This document shows, in pieces, positions 1 to 6,275 of a stretch of 6,440 nucleotides of DNA (positions are counted from its first letter, which is position 1; every line of letters begins with the position of its first letter). This DNA is from Firmicutes bacterium CAG:646 (lineage in GTDB: Bacteria; Bacillota; Clostridia; Lachnospirales; Lachnospiraceae), in contig HF995382.1 of NCBI GenBank assembly GCA_000432335.1, positions 59,216 through 65,655 of the forward strand, written 5' to 3'. The notes beneath the pieces are model-generated. The model was given only the letters and a program-made list of their open reading frames with translations, made no database searches and was not told where the DNA came from. A program made the position numbers and the translations under genes.

Positions 1-2850
1 AATCTGAAATTTAAAATGCTTTCCCGAAAGAAAGCAGATGTGTCGGAAAGAAAAAAGGAACAGGTGAAAAAGAACCGGGAGCGGGTGAAGGAGCTTTTAA
101 AAGGCTTAAAGGAGCGATATTTTTATAAGAGCAGCGCAGGGATTTTGCGGGAGATGGAACTGTGCCGAAAGCCAGTGGAAGAACTGGTGCAGCTCACCAA
201 AGAGTTTATGGAAGCGTTTGCCCGGAAAAAACGGCAGAAAAATATCCTGGATTTTTCGGATATGGAACATTTCGCCCTGAAGATTCTGGTAAAGAAGGAA
301 GAGGGAGAACTGGCGTATACGCCGGCGGCGGAGGAATTTTCTCAGAGATTTGAGGAAATCTTAATTGACGAGTATCAGGACAGTAATCTGGTGCAGGAGA
401 CGCTGCTTCAGAGTGTTTCCCGGCTTCGCCATGGGAAGTATAATATTTTCATGGTGGGGGATGTAAAACAGAGTATTTATCGATTCCGGCTGGCAAGACC
501 GGAGCTTTTCATGGAAAAGTATGAAACGTATACGTCACAAGAGAGCGAGCGGCAGAAGATCGATCTTCACAAAAATTTCCGAAGCCGTCCGGAAGTCCTT
601 TCCGGGGTGAATTATATCTTTGAGCAGATTATGGGGAAAGAACTGGGGGATGTGGAATACGATGAAGCGGCAGCTTTATATCCCGGAGCAAATTTTCCTC
701 CTTATTCTCGGAACGAGGATGAGACATTTCCCAGTACGGACATCTGGATCGCGGAAACGGATACTCAGGAGTTGGCGGATCTGGAAGAAGAAAGTACGGC
801 GCAGGAGCTGGAAGCGAGAATGATAGGTCAAAGAATACAGGAGATCGTGGGACAGGCACCGGTGTTGGATAAAAAGACGGGAGAATACCGTCCCGCCCAG
901 TATCGGGACTGTGTGATTTTATTGCGGACGGTAGCAGGCTGGGCGGAAACTTTTGTGAGTGTTCTGATGGATATGGGAATTCCCGCTTATGCCACCTCTA
1001 AGACCGGATATTTCAGCGCGCCGGAAATGGTAACTTTATTGAATTATCTTCATATCTGTGATAATCCCATGCAGGAAATTCCTTTTACCGGTGTTCTGGC
1101 GTCCCCTCTGGTGGGCTGTACGCCGGAAGAACTGGCGATGATCAAAAATGAATTTCCCCAAGGGAAGATCTATGAGGGCGCATGGAAATACAGGGAAGAG
1201 GGACAGTGTGATGCTCTACGAGAAAAATTGTGTGATTTTTTCTCAAAATATGAACGTATTCGGGAGCGGATTCCTTATACTCCTATCCATGAGCTGATTC
1301 AGTTGATCTTACGGGTTACGGGATTTGACTTGTATGCGGCGGCTATGCCGGGAGGAGAACAGAGAAAAGCCAATCTGGAAATGCTGGTGGAAAAGGCCAT
1401 GGAATATGAGAGTACCAGTTATCGCGGATTGTTCAATTTTATTCGGTATCTGGAACAACTGCAGAAATATCAGGTGGATTTTGGCGAGGTAAATATTGCG
1501 GGAGAAAATGAAAATACTGTGCGGATCATGAGTATCCATAAAAGTAAAGGACTGGAATTTCCAGTGGTATTTGCAGCGGGGATGGGAAAAACATTTAATA
1601 TGATGGATGCCAACGCAGGTTTGGTGCTGCATCCGGAATTGGGAATCGGTATGCAGGGGATTGAGCCGGAATTGCGAATTAAAATGCCGACACTGATGCG
1701 TCAGGTGATTCAGAAGCAGATTCGGCTGGAAAGTCTGGGAGAGGAACTGCGCGTGTTGTATGTGGCGCTGACCCGGGCAAAGGAAAAACTGATTCTTACC
1801 GGAAGCCATAAAAATTTGCAGCGCTGTCTGGAAGGGCTGCATTCCCTGTTAGGACGAAAGGAAAAAAGACTGCCTTACGGGATGCTGGAAGGAGCGCAGG
1901 AATACTGGGGCTGGGTGTTGCCGGCTCTGGCGCGCCATCCTGCTCTGACAAAGTGGTACAGAGACCGTGAGATGGGAGGCAGTGACGGAGAATTTTATTC
2001 TTCTCAGGAGATTCCTCTGACGTTTCAGACCGTGAGGGCGGCAGATCTGGTGGGGAAAGAAATGAAACGCCAGATTCTGGGAGAAACCCGTTATCAGGAA
2101 TACAGTCAGTGGGAAGGGAAAGAAAAATATGATCCTCAGTTGGCGAAAGAACTGGAGGAGCGTTTTTCGTATGTTTATCCGTATGCATATTTGCAGGAAA
2201 TTCCCGGAAAAATCAGCGTGTCAGATTTGAAGCGACCGGGATTTTCGGAGGAAGATGCGGTGGAAATGTTTCCAGAGGAACAGATGCTCCCGCTGATTCC
2301 AGAATTTATGCAGCCGGAGAAAGAAGAATTGAAGGGAGCGGCGAGAGGAACGGCTTATCACCGGGTACTGGAAAAGCTGGATTATTCCAGAGCAGGTTCT
2401 CGGAAAGAGGTGGAGCAACAGATTGCTCAGATGAAGGATGCGGGAAAAATTGATGAAAGTACCGTACTTTCCGTGAGAGCAAATCAGATCGCCTGGTTTA
2501 CGGATTCTTTTCTGGGGAGAAGAATGGGAAGAGCGCAGGAGCAGGGAAAACTTTGGAAAGAACAGCAATTTGTGCTGTCCATTTCCGCCAGTGAGAGAAA
2601 TCCCCAATGGGATTCGAAACAGCAGATTCTTCTGCAGGGAATTATTGACGCCTATTTTGAGGAAGAAGATGGGCTGGTTCTTGTGGATTATAAAACAGAT
2701 TATGTGGAACAGGGACGAGAGCAGGAATTGATAGAAAAATACAGGATACAACTGCTATATTATGCCCGGGCACTGGAACAGCTGCGGGGGAAGAAAGTGA
2801 AAGAGATTTACCTGTACTCCTTTGCATTGGGAAAGGCACTGAAAATTTAG
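1..2850 (+). CDS. addA: AddA, ATP-dependent helicase/nuclease subunit A (5' partial)
   Basis: This is the AddA subunit of the AddAB helicase-nuclease, which processes double-strand DNA ends for RecA-dependent recombination in Firmicutes. The frame is open from base 1, and the first ATG (position 16) lies inside the protein, so the true start is upstream. Numbering from that ATG, UvrD-type helicase motifs appear in order: LDFSDMEH (78-85), motif II ILIDEYQDSN (115-124), motif III with GDVKQSIYRFR (148-158), motif IV LHKNFRSRPE (184-193), motif V SIHKSKGLEF (506-515) and motif VI VALTRAKE (583-590). The C-terminus is a RecB-type nuclease domain with GTAYH (778-782), Asp878 (IIDAY) and D891-Y892-K893 as expected metal-binding or catalytic residues. 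About 949 residues are visible against roughly 1,200 for the family, so the Walker A/N-terminal region is missing because of the window edge. addB would be expected upstream. The visible part looks intact and functional. Confidence 0.97.
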   Translation, partial: NLKFKMLSRKKADVSERKKEQVKKNRERVKELLKGLKERYFYKSSAGILREMELCRKPVEELVQLTKEFMEAFARKKRQKNILDFSDMEHFALKILVKKEEGELAYTPAAEEFSQRFEEILIDEYQDSNLVQETLLQSVSRLRHGKYNIFMVGDVKQSIYRFRLARPELFMEKYETYTSQESERQKIDLHKNFRSRPEVLSGVNYIFEQIMGKELGDVEYDEAAALYPGANFPPYSRNEDETFPSTDIWIAETDTQELADLEEESTAQELEARMIGQRIQEIVGQAPVLDKKTGEYRPAQYRDCVILLRTVAGWAETFVSVLMDMGIPAYATSKTGYFSAPEMVTLLNYLHICDNPMQEIPFTGVLASPLVGCTPEELAMIKNEFPQGKIYEGAWKYREEGQCDALREKLCDFFSKYERIRERIPYTPIHELIQLILRVTGFDLYAAAMPGGEQRKANLEMLVEKAMEYESTSYRGLFNFIRYLEQLQKYQVDFGEVNIAGENENTVRIMSIHKSKGLEFPVVFAAGMGKTFNMMDANAGLVLHPELGIGMQGIEPELRIKMPTLMRQVIQKQIRLESLGEELRVLYVALTRAKEKLILTGSHKNLQRCLEGLHSLLGRKEKRLPYGMLEGAQEYWGWVLPALARHPALTKWYRDREMGGSDGEFYSSQEIPLTFQTVRAADLVGKEMKRQILGETRYQEYSQWEGKEKYDPQLAKELEERFSYVYPYAYLQEIPGKISVSDLKRPGFSEEDAVEMFPEEQMLPLIPEFMQPEKEELKGAARGTAYHRVLEKLDYSRAGSRKEVEQQIAQMKDAGKIDESTVLSVRANQIAWFTDSFLGRRMGRAQEQGKLWKEQQFVLSISASERNPQWDSKQQILLQGIIDAYFEEEDGLVLVDYKTDYVEQGREQELIEKYRIQLLYYARALEQLRGKKVKEIYLYSFALGKALKI

Positions 2851-2860
2851 TATTTGAAAG

Positions 2861-2900
2861 AATGTCACCATTTTTCTGTTGAGAAATGGTGACATTTTTT
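2861..2900 (+). terminator. Rho-independent terminator after addA
   Basis: A perfect 13-bp inverted repeat (2861-2873 with 2884-2896, AATGTCACCATTT / AAATGGTGACATT) extends by a G-T, a T-A and a C-G pair to a TGTT tetraloop. It runs into six T residues (2895-2900). It begins 10 bases after the addA stop, as expected for an intrinsic terminator that isolates addA from the next operon. The opposite strand lacks an equally good T tract, so it mainly acts on plus-strand transcription. Confidence 0.93.
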
Positions 2901-2911
2901 AGATAAATGTA

Positions 2912-2941
2912 TTGACAAAACAATATTATATGACGTATAGT
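2912..2941 (+). promoter_or_regulatory. SigA-type promoter of the padR operon
   Basis: A perfect -35 box TTGACA (2912-2917) is followed after 18 bases by TATAGT (2936-2941), a good -10 box. It sits just after the addA terminator and about 40 bases before the padR start. This is the only convincing promoter seen before the four-gene cluster, so it probably drives all of it. The same TTG could be read as an in-frame start codon for PadR, but it is better explained as part of the -35 box. Confidence 0.8.
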
Positions 2942-2945
2942 ATTG
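2921..2945 (+). promoter_or_regulatory. Candidate PadR operator (imperfect palindrome over the promoter)
   Basis: The 25-bp stretch centred on 2933 has dyad symmetry. Ten of twelve base pairs around the central A are complementary, from CAATA at the left end to TATTG at the right, and the two exceptions are T/G pairs. It covers the spacer and the whole -10 box. PadR-family repressors bind AT-rich dyads in their own promoters, so autorepression by the adjacent PadR is the likely role. The site is read from sequence; the binding is inferred. A second short perfect palindrome, ATAATATTAT, lies at 2954-2963. Confidence 0.6.
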
Positions 2946-2970
2946 AATATAAAATAATATTATACAGGGC

Positions 2971-2977
2971 AGGTGAG
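2971..2977 (+). promoter_or_regulatory. Ribosome binding site fixing the padR start
   Basis: AGGTGAG lies 3 bases before the ATG at 2981. It matches the 3' half of the full Shine-Dalgarno consensus (AGGAGGTGA), which explains the short spacing. It favours ATG 2981 over the upstream in-frame TTG at 2912 and ATG at 2930, both of which fall within the promoter/operator. Confidence 0.75.
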
Positions 2978-2980
2978 AAT

Positions 2981-3298
2981 ATGGTATTCAATACAGGTGC
3001 TGCTCTTTTAGATGCGATTGTTCTGGCAGTTGTATCCAAAGAAAGAGAAGGGACGTACGGGTATAAGATCACGCAGGATGTCCGGCAGGTGATCGATATT
3101 TCAGAATCCACACTGTATCCGGTACTGCGGCGGCTGCAAAAGGATGAATGTCTGATGGTCTATGATATGGAGTGCGCCGGGCGAAATCGAAGGTATTATA
3201 AGATTACAGACCGGGGGATAGCGCAGTTGAAATTATACGAGACAGAGTGGAAGAGTTATTCATCAAAAATTTCCATGTTGTTTGAGGGGAGGATCTAG
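2981..3298 (+). CDS. PadR-family transcriptional repressor
   Basis: This is a 105-residue winged-helix regulator of the PadR family, cytoplasmic and DNA-binding, probably dimeric and autorepressing. The N-terminal helix begins MVFNTGAALLDAIVLAVV. TYGYKI (25-30) and the recognition-helix signature SESTLYPVLRRLQKD (41-55) are followed by the wing GRNRRYYKITDRG (67-79). The C-terminus is short, so it belongs to the small PadR type lacking a long dimerisation domain. A longer frame opens 23 codons upstream at TTG 2912, but that codon is in the -35 box and the extra residues (Tyr/Ile-rich) do not match the family. The stop is 3 bases before the next start, so it is cotranscribed with the HAAS gene. 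Small PadR proteins next to HAAS/DUF1700 and DUF4097 genes are a recurrent Firmicute arrangement. The inducing signal cannot be read from the sequence. Confidence 0.93.
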   Translation: MVFNTGAALLDAIVLAVVSKEREGTYGYKITQDVRQVIDISESTLYPVLRRLQKDECLMVYDMECAGRNRRYYKITDRGIAQLKLYETEWKSYSSKISMLFEGRI

Positions 3299-3301
3299 CG
3301 T

Positions 3302-3955
3302 ATGAAACGTGATGAATTTATGGCGCAGATTGCGCGGCTTCTGGCAGATATGCCGGACAATGAAAGAATGGAAGCGATTCGATATTATAATGATTATCTG
3401 GATGAGGCAGGTGAGGAAAATGAAGAAGAGGCTATTCGGGAGTTGGGAAATCCCCAGGAGATCGCAGCGAATATAAAAGCCAATCTTCAGGAACAGGATT
3501 TTGAAACTGGACGGATGAAAGAACAACCTATGGCGAAAATGGAAGTGGAAGCGGAAAATGCAGGAAAAAGAACGTCAAAAAGTACTGGTCAATGGATTTT
3601 GATCATTGTTCTTCTGGTCTTTGCATCGCCCATTCTTTTGGGAGTAGGGGGAGGCATTCTGGGAATTGTTCTGGGACTGGCAGGGGCAATGCTTGGTATT
3701 ATTTTTGCATTTCTTGCCTGCGGACTTAGTATGGTGCTGGGAGGCGTGGCTCTGGGAGTGAAGGGAATCTGGAATTTATTTCAGATGCCGGCCTTGGGTT
3801 TTGCAGGACTGGGAGGCGGATTGATCTGCATAGCAGTAGGAATTTTATCTCTGTTGTTATTCTGGTGGCTTACATTTCGCATGATTCCAAGAATCTGGCG
3901 AGCATGCGGACATTTTATTTCTAACAGGAGAAAGAAAGGAGAACGTACAGCATGA
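3302..3955 (+). CDS. HAAS (DUF1700) domain membrane protein
   Basis: This is a 217-residue protein in two parts. Residues 1 to about 62 form the HAAS/DUF1700 helical domain: MKRDEFMAQIARLLADMP, then RYYNDYLDEAGEE (27-39) and AIRELGNPQEIAANIKAN (44-61). That pattern of an acidic helix, a helix ending in LGNP and a short closing helix is typical of the family. A charged linker (about 63-96) leads to a glycine-rich hydrophobic region with about four membrane segments (about 97-115, 117-135, 136-153 and 168-192), ending in a basic tail (RRKKGER). The HAAS part is likely cytoplasmic. The start has a strong Shine-Dalgarno site AGGGGAGG (3285-3292) overlapping the end of padR. The stop overlaps the next start as ATGA, implying translational coupling. 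Its role is unproven; a membrane partner that relays a signal to the adjacent PadR repressor is the usual inference. Confidence 0.88.
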   Translation: MKRDEFMAQIARLLADMPDNERMEAIRYYNDYLDEAGEENEEEAIRELGNPQEIAANIKANLQEQDFETGRMKEQPMAKMEVEAENAGKRTSKSTGQWILIIVLLVFASPILLGVGGGILGIVLGLAGAMLGIIFAFLACGLSMVLGGVALGVKGIWNLFQMPALGFAGLGGGLICIAVGILSLLLFWWLTFRMIPRIWRACGHFISNRRKKGERTA

Positions 3956-4803
3956 ATAAGATTGTAAAAACATTATTGATTACCAGTGGAATCTGTGGCG
4001 GAACTGGAGTGTTGCTGCTTACCGTGGGCGTGTTGATGGGAGCGAGAGGAAGTCGCTTCTGGGATGCTTTGAGTATTCAGATCAAAGATGGCTGGGAAAG
4101 AGGAATTTTCAGAGAAGAAGTCGGAAAAAGTGCGGAGGAAGAAACGGACGGAGATTCCGAACAATGGAATACTACGGTACACTCCGATGTACGGAAATTA
4201 GATATTGATCTGGGGGTAAGAGAAATATACCTGGAGGAGTATGAGGGAGACGACATTCAGGTATTGGTGGAGGCTGACGATAAAAAAGTAACCGTAGAGC
4301 AAAAGGGAAAAGAATTGCAGATCGGTATGAGAACAGCAATGCTGCAAAATGATCAGAAACAGCGAATCGTGAAAGTCCTGATTCCGCAGGAGTATGAATT
4401 TGACGAAGTGGACATATCGGTAGGCGCAGGAGAGTGTGTTATGGAAAACTTGAATGCAAAAACCATAGATATGGAAACCGGCGCCGGAAGTATTTTGGGT
4501 GAAGGACGGATACAGGCGAAAGAAAGCAGTTGGGATGTGTCGGCAGGAAGTATCGTTTTGCAGGAATTACAGTCAGAAGATACGGAAATTGACTGTGCAG
4601 CGGGAAGTTTTGAAGCAACTTTCGCAGGAGCGAAAGAAGAGTATTATTTGGAGGGAGATGTCGGCGCCGGAAGTTTTGAAGTGGGAGGTTCTTCCTGGGA
4701 TACGCTGGGAAAGAATATCTCTCTGGGAGATAAACGTGCGAAAAAGAAAATTATTTCCGACTGTGCGGCAGGAAGTATTACCATTGATTTTACGAAGTCA
4801 TGA
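3952..4803 (+). CDS. DUF4097 membrane-anchored beta-repeat protein
   Basis: This is a 283-residue protein with an N-terminal hydrophobic segment (about 7-29, after MNKIVK) that should anchor it or act as an uncleaved signal. A polar linker (about 31-75) and a DUF4097-type (putative adhesin) beta domain follow, probably outside the membrane. The beta region carries short repeats ending in a glycine turn: VGAG (157-160), TGAGS (176-180), SAGS (197-200), AAGSF (216-220), VGAGSF (237-242) and AAGSI (272-276), consistent with stacked beta rungs. Cysteines 215 and 271 sit in identical DCAAGS contexts, and Cys161 is a third. No lipobox is seen. The Shine-Dalgarno site is AAAGGAG (3935-3941), and the start overlaps the HAAS stop. 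Despite the family nickname, adhesion is not shown; a sensing or envelope-stress role alongside PadR and HAAS is an inference. Confidence 0.87.
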   Translation: MNKIVKTLLITSGICGGTGVLLLTVGVLMGARGSRFWDALSIQIKDGWERGIFREEVGKSAEEETDGDSEQWNTTVHSDVRKLDIDLGVREIYLEEYEGDDIQVLVEADDKKVTVEQKGKELQIGMRTAMLQNDQKQRIVKVLIPQEYEFDEVDISVGAGECVMENLNAKTIDMETGAGSILGEGRIQAKESSWDVSAGSIVLQELQSEDTEIDCAAGSFEATFAGAKEEYYLEGDVGAGSFEVGGSSWDTLGKNISLGDKRAKKKIISDCAAGSITIDFTKS

Positions 4804-4856
4804 TTCTTTTGGAAACGAAGTTACATTAACAGATGAGAGAAGAGTGTCCGAAAAAA

Positions 4857-4863
4857 GAGGAGG
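4857..4863 (+). promoter_or_regulatory. Ribosome binding site fixing the start at 4871
   Basis: GAGGAGG lies 7 bases before ATG 4871, an ideal arrangement. The reading frame stays open far upstream, to ATG 4499 inside the DUF4097 gene, but the residues encoded there are an out-of-frame reading of that gene. This site therefore decides the start of the downstream protein. Confidence 0.85.
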
Positions 4864-4870
4864 AACACTT

Positions 4871-5992
4871 ATGGATGGAGAAGGAAAGAAAGTAGGAAGA
4901 AAGAAATGGATTTTGGGGTTTGCTCTGACTGCTCTGGTATTGGCTGGGGCAGCGGGGATTATTTGGGGATCCAAGGAAGTGAAGGCTCATTCTTCGGAGA
5001 CAAAAGAGGCGCAAGGTTCCGGACAGATTTTTCTGTATGGAGAAATTCATGGGGATGAAGATATCCTGCAACAGGAGTTGGAGTTATGGGGAAAATACTA
5101 CCGGGATGAGGGAATGCGACATTTGTTTATTGAGTTTCCATGCTACACTGCAGAATATCTAAATCAGTGGATGAAGGCTGAGGATGATGAAATTCTGGGA
5201 CAATTATATCGGGACTGGGAAGGAACAGAAGCTCATGAACAAACAGTATGGGATTTTTATAAGACCATAAAAGAAGAGTATCCGGAAACAATTTTTCATG
5301 GAACCGATGTGGGACATAGTTATGTCAGAACGGGATCTCGTTATTTAGCGCAGCTTCGGGAAGAAGGAAAAATAAAATCCGAAAAATATGCCTGGGCCCA
5401 GAAAGTTGTACATCAGGGGGTAAAATATTATACAGCCCATGACGACGCTTATCGGGAAAATATGATGGCAGAGAATTTTATAAGGGAGTATGATAAGCTG
5501 CAGGGAGAAGATGTGGTAGGCTTTTATGGAAGTGCGTATACAAATGTGAAAGGAATGGATGTAGGAACGGGCACAGTTCCATGTATGGCGAATCAACTGA
5601 AAGCTTATTATGGAGACAACTTACATGCAGAAGCACTATTTCCGGAAGTACAGTTTCCTCAGGAGAAGGAACCGTTGGCGGTGGAGACGATTACAGTGGG
5701 GGAGAAAGAATACGAAGCGGAATATTTTGGCAAGGAAGATCTATCTGATTTTACAGATGAATATAGCTACAGAGAATTTTGGCGGTTAAAGAATGCCTAT
5801 GAAGATTTTCAGAGTTGTCCGCTGACGGGAGATAAGCTCCCCTTTGACAATTATCCCATGAAGATAGAAAAGGGAGAAGTGTTTGTAATTGATTATATAC
5901 GAAAGAGCGGAAGGGTAGAACGGAGATATTATCGTAATGATGGTGAAGCGTGGTCGGGATATCCTACGACAGAAGAATTTAAAATTGAATAA
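4871..5992 (+). CDS. Membrane-anchored EreA/ChaN-like domain protein of unknown function
   Basis: This 373-residue protein has a basic N-terminus, one hydrophobic segment (about 13-32) and a large probably extracytoplasmic domain. The domain starts with IFLYGEIHGDED (53-64), where GEIHG (57-61) resembles the first active-site motif of the EreA/ChaN/TraB-like superfamily. Also superfamily-like are LFIEFP (85-90), HGTDVGH (143-149), RENMMAENF (195-203) and VVGFYGSAY (215-223). The superfamily includes erythromycin esterases, haem-binding ChaN and the Tiki/TraB group; nothing here identifies the substrate, and macrolide esterase activity should not be assumed. Where relatives usually have a histidine after the GxA turn, this protein has Tyr223. 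The C-terminal third (about 270-373) is unassigned. The gene follows DUF4097 by 67 bases with no terminator or clear promoter between, so it is probably the last gene of the padR operon. No terminator is seen after its stop. Confidence 0.65.
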   Translation: MDGEGKKVGRKKWILGFALTALVLAGAAGIIWGSKEVKAHSSETKEAQGSGQIFLYGEIHGDEDILQQELELWGKYYRDEGMRHLFIEFPCYTAEYLNQWMKAEDDEILGQLYRDWEGTEAHEQTVWDFYKTIKEEYPETIFHGTDVGHSYVRTGSRYLAQLREEGKIKSEKYAWAQKVVHQGVKYYTAHDDAYRENMMAENFIREYDKLQGEDVVGFYGSAYTNVKGMDVGTGTVPCMANQLKAYYGDNLHAEALFPEVQFPQEKEPLAVETITVGEKEYEAEYFGKEDLSDFTDEYSYREFWRLKNAYEDFQSCPLTGDKLPFDNYPMKIEKGEVFVIDYIRKSGRVERRYYRNDGEAWSGYPTTEEFKIE

Positions 5993-6149
5993 GAAGAATA
6001 TCCAGAGACAAATTGTCAAGGACTTCTCCAGCGTTCAGGGCGATACAGTTTCCGGCGATGGAGCTGCAGTACTCATGCACTGGCCTCCGCGCTCTGCGGT
6101 ACTGGCGGTAATCCATGACGGGAATAGGTTCAGTCTTGTTGTTCTTCAT
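5979..6149 (-). pseudogene. Truncated cysteine-rich VLP-type protein remnant
   Basis: On the minus strand an ATG at 6149 opens a 56-codon frame ending at TAA (5981-5979). Its residues 11-42 include VMDYRQYRRARRPVHEYC and GNCIALNAGE. This resembles the N-terminus of small cysteine-rich VLP-domain proteins found on Firmicute conjugative and mobilisable elements, which typically read YRxARRLVHECC followed by GNCxxLDDGE. After about residue 42 (near 6024) the match stops. The remaining residues (VLDNLSLDILLIQF) look random, and the expected Cys-rich remainder is absent. The family HECC motif is HEYC here, another sign of decay. Its 3' end overlaps the last 14 bases of the EreA-like gene on the other strand. 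I see no Shine-Dalgarno site. The family assignment is from memory of the pattern; the truncation is clear if the assignment holds. Confidence 0.5.
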
Positions 6150-6202
6150 AAATGATTTCTTTCATAAAGTTGGTAACCTCTTTGGATGAATTTATTGTTA
6201 AA

Positions 6203-6235
6203 TATTCGTGCAAAGTATTGTTTTATTCGTGCAAA
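6203..6235 (+). repeat. Pair of 12-bp direct repeats upstream of the antitoxin gene
   Basis: TATTCGTGCAAA occurs at 6203-6214 and again, identical, at 6224-6235. The period is 21 bp, two helical turns, which places both copies on the same DNA face. They sit across the presumed -35 region of the antitoxin promoter and look like binding sites for a regulator, plausibly the antitoxin or the toxin-antitoxin complex. Confidence 0.8.
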
Positions 6236-6248
6236 TGGCATATATGAT
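6218..6248 (+). promoter_or_regulatory. Possible promoter of the RelB/DinJ-type operon
   Basis: TATGAT (6243-6248) is a fair -10 box, with TTGTTT (6218-6223) as a weak -35 box after a 19-base spacer. It is correctly placed about 30 bases before the start codon at 6276. The long spacer and weak -35 make this a tentative call, supported mainly by the operator-like repeats around it. Confidence 0.45.
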
Positions 6249-6256
6249 AATTATCA
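6245..6256 (+). promoter_or_regulatory. Perfect palindrome, candidate antitoxin operator
   Basis: TGATAATTATCA is a perfect 12-bp palindrome overlapping the proposed -10 box and ending 4 bases before the Shine-Dalgarno site. Ribbon-helix-helix antitoxins of the RelB/DinJ type bind short dyads in their own promoters. Autorepression here is inferred. Confidence 0.5.
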
Positions 6257-6275
6257 GCAGAAAGGAGTTGGTTGT

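Noticed and set aside
1309..2751. Long minus-strand open frames opposite addA
   Set aside because: They mirror the codon pattern of addA, lack ribosome sites and give compositionally odd His/Phe/Ser/Pro-rich products with no motifs.
2912..2980. An upstream TTG start for PadR adding 23 residues
   Set aside because: The TTG is part of the -35 box TTGACA and the segment holds the promoter and dyad. ATG 2981 has its own Shine-Dalgarno site and the correct PadR N-terminus.
4499..4870. A 124-codon N-terminal extension of the EreA-like protein starting at ATG 4499
   Set aside because: It is an out-of-frame reading of the DUF4097 gene with no family-like sequence. The GAGGAGG site and the hydrophobic anchor immediately after ATG 4871 fix the start there.
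4871..5992. Calling the fourth operon gene a macrolide (erythromycin) esterase
   Set aside because: Only superfamily-level motifs are visible, the protein is membrane-anchored, an expected histidine is replaced by tyrosine, and the operon context points to envelope biology.
6087..6099. CCGC-GCTCT-GCGG hairpin as a terminator or recombination site
   Set aside because: The stem is only 4 bp, has no T tract on either strand, and lies in the Arg-rich coding stretch of the VLP-like fragment.
5937..6155. A 72-codon plus-strand frame over the end of the EreA-like gene and beyond
   Set aside because: It begins inside another gene, has no Shine-Dalgarno site, and its second half is antisense to the VLP-like fragment, which has the recognisable protein pattern.
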